This document shows, in pieces, positions 53,288 through 63,948 of a stretch of DNA of 64,000 bases. Position 1 is the first letter of the stretch. Each line of letters begins with the position of its first letter. Origin of the DNA: Elysia chlorotica. Lineage: Eukaryota; Mollusca; Gastropoda; Plakobranchidae. The stretch spans positions 297,466 to 361,465 of the forward strand of contig RQTK01000419.1 of assembly GCA_003991915.1 (NCBI GenBank). Direction: 5' to 3'. The notes beneath the pieces were generated by a model that ran no database searches, was not told the origin of the DNA, and was given only the letters and a program-made list of their open reading frames with translations. The position numbers were made by a program, and so were the translations under genes.

Positions 53288-56200
53288 CTAAAGAAAAAAA
53301 CAAAACACGACAAAATTACAATGATTTAAATTTCTTTTAAAAGGTAAGACTGTGCATGTACTGATAGCGAAAAAGATAAAAGAGAGACATGAAAATATAA
53401 AAATAGAAAAAAATGATTATAATTATAAATATAATAATATTGACTGAACGTATCAATTGGGCCGCTCATACATTGTAGTGGCTTTATGTCCTGCAACAAT
53501 ATATGTATAACATAACAATGAGAATATTCAATATTGCACTGGTCATAAAACACTTTAGTAACACAATAGTTATTGTTTGATAAAAAAAAGTATGAACAAT
53601 GCATACAGATGTACATACTAGAACAACTATTTAACACCACACTGGTTGCACAGTGAGTATTAATCAAAAGAGACAGTATGAAAGTGCATAGAAACACTGT
53701 GTATGCATAAATAAAAAATATAAGCTATTAATGTATATAAACTAAAGAAGAAAATGAAATAGCACACTAGTAGTAGTAGTTATGATTACACAGTAGAATA
53801 TATCACAGATTAATAAAAGATGGCATAGTTTGGGGTTTGTGAAGATACATCTCTGTATAATACAAACGTTTTATGTTAAGTAATTAAAGTCATGTATACA
53901 TATATAGAATGTTACATAAATGATTTAGTATATCTATCAGTTCTGACCTTCCGATGTCTTAGTTTTCTAGACAGTTGAGACACAATTAACTGTCTTGCAA
54001 GAGGATGCCTTTGGTCTTTCAAAATACCCAACATTTTCTTAAAACACAATGTGTCAAGTATTTGTGAAACACTGTCAGCACTCTCTCCTGTAACTTTTGA
54101 AACCCCCCTTAGAACGCATTTTATTTTTGCTTTGTCAGAAGAGATAGTGGATTTGGACAGAAGCAAGTACAGTGGATATAGAATTTTTATTAGAAACAGA
54201 AAGTAGTAGCAATAGCAGAAGCATTTTATTATTAAAGAAACATTAAATAGAACATGTTAGGAATGACAATTCCCGTTTATTTTTCTCATATCTGACTCCA
54301 ACAATGCAGTCCAAAACCCATCCTTTGATTCAAAGGTGTAGAAAAAGCTTAAAAAATCTCTATCTTCTTGAACATTTACTTAGTCTACTTTCGAATAAGC
54401 AAAGGTCTTCTGAGTGCCAAAAAAATAGAGGAATCCAAAAGTCATACTATGTATTGACATAGTGGTGGGCAAAAGAAAGAAAGAAGATGGACAAAGAAGG
54501 GAAGATTGGGGAATGGAAGTACAATTTTGCTAGACCAAAAAAGTCATGAAATCACAGAAGGATAGAAAGGTGTCATCAAGAGTATGAGAGATTTTACAAC
54601 ATATATGTAATGTTGTACAAGTAGCCTATTAGCAGTCAGTAAAAAGCAGTAATCTTGGGAAACCCTTTGGTTAAAAAAAAACCCCTAAACTCCTTGCATC
54701 CAACTTCTTCTCCGATGCTGTTGTGTTATACATCAATCCCTGCCAGGGCAAAAGTTGCTGCAGTTCTTTCTAAATGCTCCAAGAATCCATAGAGATTGCT
54801 TTGCAAATCCGTTCCCTGGCTCCATACAGTTCTTCTGATGTTTCATCGTTATTGCAGTCTTGTAGAGCATGCTCAACCATTTCTGCTGCTGCACCATACA
54901 AGCACAGATCCGACTGTCCGATTTTGTAAAATTTATACGTATCGTACCTAGTCGGTTGTGCCCTGTACTGTGGCGGAATATCATAGTCTGGAATTGTCTC
55001 TTCAACCTATGGGTGACTTTCTTCCATCCAACAAATTAGACATTTCTTTAGCTAGTATCCGGAGCCTGATATAATGCATGTAACTGTAATTAGCTGCCTT
55101 TTGAAAAAAAATACACATATAATTTATTGCTTTACTAGAAAAACAAAACAAAACAACACTTTTTTTTATCACTGAACAAGGTTCTTGTGACTAATTGAAT
55201 TCATTACTTTGCCCTTGAGTCCTAGTTGAATGGCTCGGCGCTCGAGCTTCCCTCCACGAGGATCGTGATCTGGATCCCACTGAAGACGGACCTCGATGTC
55301 AGTTGTCTGAAGTCCCTCGTTCTTCTGTCTCTGTACAAATTTGGACAGCACCAGTGACAATTTATAATATAGGCATAATTAAGTAAATAACAATATCTAA
55401 CAGTAACAAGCACATAAAGGTTCCAGTTTCATAAATCAATATATATTTAAAAGAAAATTATTCTAATTTCTCAATTGGTTACTGGTAAAACTTTCTCATG
55501 TTTCTCAGTAAAGCAGAGGTATTAGGTTTCAGTCTTGATCAAATCCATTGTTACCAAAAGGCTTACCCATTCAGTCTCGAAAAGCTTGTTATAGTCCATT
55601 ACTAATAAAGCCCTTGGATTGAATAAGTTAATTATGTGTTTAAAGATTCATTACATGTTACAATCACAATAAAAGCTGATGTCAGGATATTATACATAGT
55701 CATATATATATATATATACATATATATATGTTTTTTTTTTTTTCGTATTTATTGTCATAGAGGGTGTCTGCAGATTTTAACTCACTGATGCTTTACCCCT
55801 GCTTTTTTATATAAGATATCAGGTTGCTTCTATTCAAGACCTAAACAGTACAATTTATAGGTAAAATTTGTTCATACCATTAAATCGCAACTTTTCTTAT
55901 TTAAAAATTAAAAAGAAACCCTGACTAAATTGTCATTTTTATTTCTGTGGGTGTACGCTTTCAAGTGATCTCAAAGCATTTACAATATAAATCAATGTAG
56001 TTTACCCATGCAGTGTAGGCCTTGGACAAGATTTCTTCAAATCCTTCTCTGGTGATTCTGATTGCAAGAACTCTCTCCTGGTTAGCTTTCTGAGCCCAGC
56101 CACACCGATACATCATCCACATAAAATTTGTCTTGATCCAAGACATACGATCAGGTTTATAATCAGGGCCACCAAACCTTTGTATGTAAATAATATTTGT

Positions 56201-56947
56201 GTTATTTGATATGGTTTAAATATCCACGTTTATCAATTATTAATATTATGTTATTTGATTTGATTTCAAATATAACTTCAATGAAAATAAAAGGATTGTT
56301 TGCAATTGCATGATCTTAACCTATATATTTCAAATCATACGACAACGTAAGTTTAAAAGTCCTAAATTTTTATATATCAACTATTTCACTCCCTTTTCTG
56401 TTCTTTATACTAATGGCAACTTCTTTTTGGTACTGAAAGATCTGAGGCAGACATATTAATATAATAAAAAATTTTTGATGAGAAAATTCCATCTGTGCCA
56501 TACAAAATGAAAAATCATTGTATTATAATAAAATAAACTTTTATAAAGTTTAAAGTCACAAGCCCCATTCCTTGTCTACGTAGTAGCCTAGTAAGTAGGA
56601 ATAAATTTCTGAATGAAAATTTTTATACGCACAAAATTTAGACGGTCTTGTAAAATTTTGTGAACAATCAGAGCTACACGTTTCATTTATTAATTAAACA
56701 ATCAACATTACCTTTGATTTTCCACTGCAAATGCAGCTATGGATTTCTTGAAAGCCTGATAGACAACAACAGATTTTTCATCATATTGGGCTAAAATGTG
56801 TTGGCCATTTTTTGGCCAAATGTGCATCTGTTCTAGATATGTTTGCATCTGCAGGGGCCAACGTTTCGACCGTCCCTTTACATTTTGGCATTTATCAGCT
56901 GAGGGGGATGCAGATAATCCTGTGCTAAGATCACTGTTTGATGCCAT
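53078..56947 (-). CDS. DUF4291 domain protein, complete, four exons, 246 aa
   Basis: Exons 56947-56712, 56177-56006, 55330-55208 and 53287-53078 join with matching phases to 247 codons including stop. The protein starts with about 45 residues of Ser/Lys-rich leader. It then follows the DUF4291 pattern: WPKNGQHILAQYDEKSVVVY, FAVENQRFGGPDYKPDRMSW IK (contiguous), FMWMMYRCGWAQKANQE, VLAIRITREGFE, EVRLQWDPDHDPRGGKLERR AIQLGLKGK, and FIVDISDITDFVKEQ. All blocks typical of the family are present, in order. DUF4291 is known mainly from bacteria and fungi and has no established function. There is no signal peptide or membrane segment, so it is probably cytosolic or nuclear. The gene is head to head with the ZNRF3-like gene. 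The last 35-40 residues are a non-conserved tail. Confidence 0.9.
53912..54170 (-). mobile_element. Non-LTR retrotransposon C-terminal fragment in DUF4291 intron 3
   Basis: Minus-strand frame with HPLARQLIVSQLSRKLRHRK then VRTDRYTKSF. This resembles the HPLxxxF ... RTxRYxxSFxP end of LINE reverse-transcriptase proteins. No intact gene. Confidence 0.55.
54690..55040 (-). mobile_element. Non-LTR retrotransposon RNase H/C-terminal fragment
   Basis: Minus strand: one frame carries RHSTGHNRLGTIRI, and another carries GAAAEMVEHALQDCN and ELYGARERICKAI. Together they match the region after RNase H in mollusc LINEs (RTGHNRL ... C-x-C ... EHxLxxC). A frameshift between the two parts shows it is dead. 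Confidence 0.6.
55208..55330 (-). CDS. DUF4291 gene exon 3
   Basis: Acceptor TTTGTACAG. RQKNEGLQTTDIEVRLQWDP and the KLERRAIQLGLKGK motif. Donor AAA|GTAATG, phase 0. Confidence 0.88.
55703..55734. repeat. (TA)n microsatellite
   Basis: Short TA repeats followed by a T run, in intron 2 of the DUF4291 gene. Confidence 0.85.
56006..56177 (-). CDS. DUF4291 gene exon 2
   Basis: Acceptor ATACAAAG. FGGPDYKPDRMSWIKTNFMW through AYTAW. Donor TGG|GTAAAC, phase 0. Confidence 0.9.
56712..56947 (-). CDS. DUF4291 gene exon 1 (start)
   Basis: ATG at 56947. Leader, then RWPLQMQTYLEQMHIWPKNG and the QYDEKSVVVY block. Donor AG|GTAATG, phase 2. Confidence 0.9.
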
Positions 56948-58484
56948 TGTTCTTCAGATCCTGATTTGAAAAATATACATTTTTCATAATTATAATTTAA
57001 TAACAGATATATCCTCATAAAAGGACTATGGATTCACATTAAAAACTGCAAAAGAGATGTCTTGGGGAAAAATTAGCATAAAAAAGATTTGAATTTTTCA
57101 AGCTCACACCTTTTAAGTTTGTAATTTGGTAAAAATAAAAGGCCTCCGAGATTGTTTCGATCAAAGCATAACGTAAAATCTCAATAAAATCCAATATCAA
57201 GGCAAAAAACTTTGAAATATTTAAAAATAATAATATGACGTTGGCCAAGTTTATTGATTTCAATGTATGAATCTGTAGATTTATTTCCTTGGAAATAGTA
57301 TAGTATTACCTTGTGACTTTTTACTTTGTCCCTCAACCTGTCCCACAGTACAAGAGAAATAACATAGTTTAAAACACATAAGGCAAAAGGGTTATTATCT
57401 TAGCCTATTAATTCGTAGCAAGCTTAACCAAATGTATGTATATATATGTACATGGCTTATATATTATATAAACAGGCACTGTCATTAACAAAGGTCCGAG
57501 GCACATTATATTCCTCGGAGGAACATAGGAAACATTAAACCCAGAAAACGAAAGAGAGCTCATCATTCTCTCTGTAAAGAAAGTTAACAAAGAACTTGTG
57601 AAAGTTGTAGGCCATAAAAGGTAAACGACTTCTCTTTATCTTTTTAGGCAAGTTAAAAAAAAATTATAAGCGTCAAAAGAGATATATATATATATATAAC
57701 AACAAATACTTAACATAAACCAATTTACAAGCCCTTGACTACACATTACAACAGAAAATTGTGATGCATATTTCAAATAGGCCTACTTTTAAGACATTCA
57801 ATAATGAATGAAAAAAAAAAGGACATGCTAGATCAAGATATAACCTAAGAAAGAACATTTGGAAAGTTAACTAAATTAATTCAAACAATTTTGAACACAG
57901 TCGAGAAATCTTGTCCAGTGTTTAACAACATAAATATGCTATTCCAAAGAATTACAAACTATAGGAAATAAAAAAAAAGTTATTTAGCCTATAGATCTGT
58001 ATCAATTTAATCTAGGAACAATTTATTTAGAACATAAGATTTAGGTGACACGTGATAAAAATGAAGATATAATTTCAAAATATATTATAAATTACTGCAT
58101 CTTATGATCATGAATCTAAAATCTAGATCTAGATTCTAGATATAATAAAACTAAAAAAGGTATCTTTCTAGATCTAGCATTCCTACTTCACAAAGAAAGA
58201 CAGGGATTTGAAGGCGATGATTTGTCAATACCTTTCATTCAAATTTGATTCGTATTTAATCTGATCGAAAATGAAGAAATACGCATCATCTGTGGCATTT
58301 TTATATCATGTAACACAGAACAGAATTTTTGTGGATATATAATTATTATTGCATGAATGTGGTGACATCGCTATTGCAATAATGAAAGTTATTTACATTA
58401 CCAACGGAAGCTTTAAATGGGCGTTCCTTGCTCTCTTGCAACTGAGGTAAAAAATACCCCATAAATGACAACATTTCAACAACA
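56948..58484. promoter_or_regulatory. Divergent intergenic region, likely shared promoter area
   Basis: Separates the start codons of the DUF4291 gene (minus) and the ZNRF3-like gene (plus) by 1,537 bp. It should hold both 5' UTRs and promoters, possibly with untranslated exons. No specific site is recognisable. AGATCTAGATCT-like repeats lie at 58120-58175. Confidence 0.45.
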
Positions 58485-58865
58485 ATGGCGTATTTTGTTG
58501 CAGTTGTCCTAGGCATCCCTATTTTGCAGAGTTGTATACCATTGAAGAGAAACCTTTTATGCATATGCTTGATGTGCATTTGCATAATTTATGTACCTCC
58601 TCTAAATGCGCAAATTAGTATAGATTCGGATATTAATTATTATGAGGCATCTATTGAAGTCCACAGTGTAAAGGCCAAGCTCAAGTCAAGACTTGGATCA
58701 TCAATATCGAGATCCAGATGTGGGAAAACCTTAACCAAAATTGAGGGAGATGCCTGGGCAGGTTGCGATACAACTGTTGAAGATGCCCCTGATGCACTTA
58801 CAGAATTGCAAGGCCGATTTATGGCTTCCGGCAGTCGAAACAATGTGCAGGGTCAACTGCATTTA
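58485..58865 (+). CDS. ZNRF3: ZNRF3-like exon 1 (start, signal region, ectodomain start)
   Basis: ATG at 58485. 127 codons; the hydrophobic part NLLCICLMCICIIYVPPLNA is probably the signal sequence, although preceded by a shorter hydrophobic run and Lys-Arg. Ends GQLHL at donor TTA|GTGAGT, phase 0. Confidence 0.8.
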
Positions 58866-60226
58866 GTGAGTGAACAGAACCATTCCAACATACGGGGCAC
58901 GACAATTCCGTAGCTGTAAATGGATTACGAAGTAGTCTCAATTTAAATATTTTTGAAAATCGTATATAAATCTAACATGACAAGGTTTGAAGCACTCCTA
59001 TTTGGAGCTATTTGGAGCTTGTTTGGCTATACACGCTCTTTAAATATCAAACAATGAATTAAGGAATTATTTTGCGGGTTCTCACACTTCCAATAACATC
59101 ATGACTGTTATTTCACTGGTGTTAGCTTGAATCTCTAAGATAGAGAGGGGCTGAGGAAGGAGAACATACCCTCTGAGATCCATCTGTAAAGATATGGACC
59201 ATTAAACTTAAAGTAGGTGAAGATAGTGTGGAGACCATACTTTGACTTATAAATTCATGTCAAATGTCCTCCCCAAAACAAACAAAGACACACACACACT
59301 GATGTGAAACAGGCGCTGAAACATTGTATGTTGAATTTCATCCTACTGGACAGTAGCGTTTGATCATTACTGTCTCATGATAGCTCAATCTGTCAGCACC
59401 TTGGTTCGCAAGAAGATGCTGCCATACGCTGGGGTTGTCCCAAAATTGATATAACCATCTAGTGTGGAATTTTTCTGAAAACCAATGAAATATTTATCAT
59501 AATTAAAATTTATTATTAATGTTTGGTCAATAGGGGCTTAAACTAATGATAGCTCAGTTGTCAGTAAAAGCAGGAGGTTCAAGGTTCAAAATTTTATGGC
59601 TTTCTCTCTCTACCTTTCTGTCTGCCCCCTCTTTTTTCCTTTCCTTCCATATCTCTGGAAGTTAAAGGAACACAAAACTTATCTGAAGATTACATTGCTT
59701 ATATCACTATAAAGGGCCATCTATCTTTAACTTTAGTGCTCTGTACTGATGAGCAGAAAGTTTGAGGTTTGATCCTCAGCTTGTACATGCATTTCCATTT
59801 CTGTATAGCACAACTTTTAACGGGGCTAAAAGGGCTCTAAGTCCTAGACACTTAAAGTGAAACTATGTCAGGATTTTAATTGACCAGGTAAGCATGACTG
59901 GCACCCACCCATTTGGCCGTTCCAATTAACTCCATAGCAGAAAGGGGGTAAAGTGCCAAACTGAATATGGGTGTCTGCAGAAGTTAAATTATAATATCCC
60001 TTGACACTGGATTTACAAAACAAACTGTTTTGTACTGGTAGACCCTACTTTATTATAATTCAATGTAGAGACCTGAAAATCAACTGTATTTATATAAGGA
60101 AGTGATCAACATATATTGTGGATCATCAGAAAAGAGTGGTAATGGTAATAAAAACAACAAATACCAAAAATAGTAATAATGGCAATAATAATTAATACAA
60201 ATGTAGTTAAAAAAAAAATTATAATA

Positions 60227-60278
<52 letters not shown>

Positions 60279-62551
60279 TAAAAAGAAAATAATAATAATA
60301 ACAACAGTTATGGAAGTCATTAGAATAATGATAAATGAAAATGAATAACTTAAAAAAAATGTGCCTCATAGTTACATGTATTCATTTATTTTGGTAAATG
60401 TTAGTATAGATCTTGATAGGAGTTTACGATTTTACTTTTTATAACATACCAGAAAAGACCAGTCTTTAGTGGCTCACTAACAACATGTTTTTGCCCCACA
60501 AACAACATCACTCTGTTACAGCTTCCTACGGATGATTGTGGCAAGCATGACAAAGGAGGATTCGCACGCCTGCCTCAGGACTGGGTTGGTGTTATCCGCA
60601 TCTCGGAAGGAACTGGCAGTAATGATGACTGTCCACCAGTTATAGATAGGGTAAGAGTGGACTGACAGGTTAAGGTTTCCTATTTAATGTCCAGCTTGTC
60701 TATAAATTGATAAGATATAGACTTGTAACTTCCATTAAAGGAAATTATTGTTGTATGGTCTGTTTTTTGTTATTGTTTTTTTATTATTCTATAGTATTAT
60801 AATTGCTAAGCATATATTGATTAACAATGAACCTGGATATAGCTAATTATTTTGAAATTTTTACTTCTCTCAACATAGCTCATAAAGTTCTTAAAAAAAT
60901 GATTTACTCTTTCAAAGCTAGATTAAAATAAAATATCCGACTCGTAAAAAAGCGAGAAAAAGTAGAGAGTAGGTGAAAAACGCTTTGATGTTTGGTGCCT
61001 CAGCAATCATCATTTTGAGCCTGAATCAAGCAGTTATAAGAGAGGTAATTTTAACTTTACATTTAAGAGGTATCAGACGAAAGATATCAGTATAGTCACT
61101 GTGCTACGATTTTGGCATAAATCTTTTTTGCTATATATAATCAATAAAACCCCTTATTTCTTCATTTCTTCTTCAAACTGGACACTGGTTTCTAATACGA
61201 TATAGCAAAAGACTATCAGCGCATTTTTAATAAGAAAGTGTAGTTAGCTAGGTTTCATTTTCACCTTCACAACAATATATCACTTGTATTTTTGCATAAG
61301 TCTCAAGCTTTAGCACTGTGATGTTGAGTATTTGAAACTAAAAATTAAATTATAAATTATCAGTCTTTGTGAATTGATGATTTCTTTTGAAAATACTTAA
61401 GAGATACAAAATTGATAGCCATAGCATCATATTTGACTTTACTCCATGGATGAGTGTCTATTCAATTATATTTTAATACCCAATTGATTGGCGAATTTCT
61501 TTAAAACAAAGTATAAAGTCACTAAATAAACACATTTTAGAATAAGTAAAAAACAAAACAAAACAACAAAATCATAGATTTCATTTTGCTTGCAAAATCA
61601 TCACTCAAAAAGGATGTTCATACCTGTAGACTATCCTCACCGTTATTAAATTTAGAGAAAGTATTTTAGCAATATGGCCAGAACGCTAATTTGATTAAGA
61701 TCAAAACAAAGGCCTGTGCAGAGATAGAAAAAAAGAAAGCTCTGATAACAAATGTGCGCAATTGGTCTTAAAACCTTGAATTCATGTACAATACTCTTTT
61801 ATTTAATACTCTCCTATTCAATCAGGTAAAACATTTGTCAAATGGTGGAGAGAGGCACATAGTGATATATAGCATGCCATGTACATTTCTCTATAGATAA
61901 AGCCCATCACTAGCTAATAATAATGCACAGATTTTATGAAATGTTTAATTAATTAAATTATTTCCTCTCCTTTTCAAAGTTGGATGTAACTCAACTGGTG
62001 TCGAAACCAGTAATCTTGATTGACAATAGTGAAAATGTTACCAGCTTGATGAATCTGATATGGTAGGTGCTTTGGCAAAATTTCATTTGAATAGTATATA
62101 TAAGCTTTGAAACCAAATTTTCTTCTGCATAAGGTCATTTTTAATTTTGTTCAGGTGCTTAACTGCTGCTTTCTTTCCCTTTAAATAAATTATTTTTTAA
62201 TGCTATGTTGTTCAATAACATTTATTTTTATCACATACATAAAAATAACATTTGATAATGAAGTTTTAGTAAGTCCTCCTGCCCTTTCTTTTTTGTCTTG
62301 TTTTTCTTTATTATTCTAAGATTTGAAACCTACTGTTGCCATTATTTTATTTCACATGGGTTAAAAAAAAATAATATGATATTGTCCTAATTAAGTAATA
62401 AAAAAAAATTGTAATATTAAAAATTAGAAATAAAGCAGAAAACTTTGTATCTTGAAGCAGCTATACAACCCAAACTTTTTTTCTTCTTTTCCACAGGAGC
62501 CTGAAGATATTTGTAAAAATAAATTCCACTCGCCCTAATGCTCAAGTTGTG
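58485..62551 (+). CDS. ZNRF3: ZNRF3/RNF43-type E3 ubiquitin ligase, 5' part (ectodomain), five exons
   Basis: ZNRF3 and RNF43 are membrane PA-TM-RING ligases that remove Frizzled/LRP6 and so dampen Wnt signalling; R-spondin controls them (family knowledge). Exons 58485-58865, 60522-60650, 60973-61044, 61980-62062 and 62497-62551 join in frame to 240 codons. An N-terminal hydrophobic stretch precedes the ectodomain. The PA-domain blocks ELQGRFMASGSRNNVQGQLH, PQDWVGVIRIS, ALMFGASAIIILSLNQ and KPVILIDNSENVTSLMNLI follow the family in order (GRFxxxGxxxxxxG, WVGVV, RGAxAVIF, RPVVxxxxxxAxKLM). The transmembrane, RING and tail exons are not in the window. Invertebrates usually have a single gene of this group. 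Confidence 0.82.
59535..59620 (+). mobile_element. Possible tRNA-like SINE head in ZNRF3-like intron 1
   Basis: GATAGCTCAGTTGTCAGTAA followed by GGAGGTTCAAGGTTCAAAAT gives an A-box and B-box-like pair. Confidence 0.45.
59720..59915 (+). mobile_element. Possible second tRNA-like SINE in ZNRF3-like intron 1
   Basis: TTAGTGCTCTGTACTGATGA then GAGGTTTGATCCTCAGCTTG resemble A-box and B-box. The body runs to about 59915 with no poly-A tail seen. Confidence 0.4.
60218..60300. repeat. (AAT)n trinucleotide microsatellite
   Basis: AATAAT repeats between A-rich flanks. The poly-Tyr/poly-Ile frames on the minus strand are artefacts. Confidence 0.95.
60522..60650 (+). CDS. ZNRF3: ZNRF3-like exon 2
   Basis: Acceptor CTCTGTTACAG. 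LPTDDCGKHDKGGFARLPQD WVGVIRIS (contiguous) ... CPPVIDR. Donor AGG|GTAAGA, 43 codons, phase 0. Confidence 0.85.
60973..61044 (+). CDS. ZNRF3: ZNRF3-like exon 3 (24 codons)
   Basis: VKNALMFGASAIIILSLNQA then VIRE, matching the GAxAVIF strand-helix of the PA domain. The acceptor (AGAGAGTAG) lacks a pyrimidine tract, but a stop just upstream fixes the boundary. Donor GAG|GTAATT. Confidence 0.72.
61045..61979 (+). other. ZNRF3-like intron 3
   Basis: AT-rich, no other exon or repeat recognised. Confidence 0.5.
61980..62062 (+). CDS. ZNRF3: ZNRF3-like exon 4
   Basis: Acceptor CCTTTTCAAAG. LDVTQLVSKPVILIDNSENV TSLMNLI (contiguous). Donor TG|GTAGGT, phase 2. Confidence 0.83.
62497..62551 (+). CDS. 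ZNRF3: ZNRF3-like exon 5 (end of PA domain)
   Basis: Acceptor TTCTTTTCCACAG. The split codon gives Trp, then SLKIFVKINSTRPNAQVV and donor GTG|GTGAGC, phase 0. The next exon should carry the transmembrane helix. Confidence 0.8.
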
Positions 62552-62849
62552 GTGAGCATTGTTTTAATCAGTCTTTTCCCTTCACTTTTAACCCTTAGTA
62601 TAGGAATAGATCACTCCTTTATTTGGTGATGGGTATTTTGAGAATTTCAACAGCCTCCATTGTAAACAACTAACAATGGTTCCTAATTTGAAATACCGTA
62701 CATTATAAAAAAATATGGCACTTTACAAAATGACAGGCCCCACAATGCTGGAAGCAAAACATCTAGGCACCAGTCAACGTGGCAATGAATAATTCTGATG
62801 ACACACAACTCCAAAAATCTGTTAAGATAGAATGTCTTCCTTCCCTTTT

Positions 62850-63910
62850 CAAATTCTCTTCATAGTTGCACAAAGGACATTTCAACCCGGCTGGCTGCTA
62901 GCAAACTAAAACTCAACAAAGAAATGGCAGATCATGTTCATAAGCATCCAAATAAAATAAAGTCAATAAAATTACCATCTCTAAATGTATATGAAGAAGA
63001 GATAACTATTTCACATAAAGTTAAAAATTTAGGCATCTTAACGAAATCAAATGTCACTGTCAATCATCCAATTTTTTATCTCAGAAAAATCTGGTATTTG
63101 GAATTAAGACAAATTTAGCAATTAAGACCTTGCTAAATACAGAAAGATTGATACACAAAGTAGTATGTGATGTTTTATTTTATCTAGGTTCGATTATTGT
63201 AACTCTCTATTAGCCTTAGCAACAAAAACGACATCTAATCTACTGCAGAAAATCTAAAACAACGCTGACACTGTCTACTTTAAAAGATTAAAAAAAAAAG
63301 AACTGCACTGGTTGCTGTTGCATCAGAAAATTAATTACATGATAGTATCTATAACTTTCCAATGTCTTTTTGACCCAACATTTCCTATTTACTTGAAAGA
63401 TTTGGTGAAAACATATGTTCCCACCAAAAACCTTAGATCAGCGAGTTCCAACCTGCTTGTAAAACCAATAGTCAATTCTAAAGCAAGTGGCCAACGACCC
63501 TTGTCATTCTAGAGTTCAAGCAGATTTTAAAAATTCAGATTCTTTATCAACATTTAAATCTGAGCTAAAGCATACTTTTTCTGACAGGCATTTTGAAATC
63601 AGCTAAAGGAAATGTAATGGAATTTATAATCTTATTTTAACACAAATATATTGGTTTGGTAACACCCATATTTTTATTTGGCATTTAATATGTGTTAAGT
63701 TCTTATAATTGTTCTTTAAACGCACATATATTTTAAATGTTTATTTGGTATTACACTAATATACTGTTTTAGTAATTCTATGATTTTAATTTAACATACA
63801 TCAATAACTACGTAGAATTTCTATTAAAATGCACATCATGTATTTTTATTGTAAAGCGCTCTGAGCCTAAGTATGTTTGGGCTAGAGCGCTGAAGAAATA
63901 AAGTTTATAA
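62850..63910 (+). mobile_element. L2/CR1-type LINE, decayed 3' half with hairpin tail
   Basis: Plus strand: ASKLKLNKEMADHVH, KNLGILTKSNVTV, then in other frames FDYCNSLL-like and ALHWLLLHQKINYMI text, and YLKDLVKTYVPTKNLRSASS. These follow the thumb and C-terminal region of LINE reverse transcriptases (KLKLNxxKTE ... VKNLGVxxD ... LHWLPVxxRIxYKI ... YTPxRxLRSS). Stops and frameshifts are numerous. The 3' end carries GTAAAGCGCTCTGAGCCTAA and GGGCTAGAGCGCTGAAGAAA TAAAG (contiguous), a GCGCT/AGCGC hairpin, then the satellite. Confidence 0.85.
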
Positions 63911-63948
63911 TTATGATAATGATAATAATAATAAGAACAATAATGACA

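Noticed and set aside
60080..60369. Poly-Tyr and poly-Ile minus-strand frames
   Set aside because: Produced by (AAT)n.
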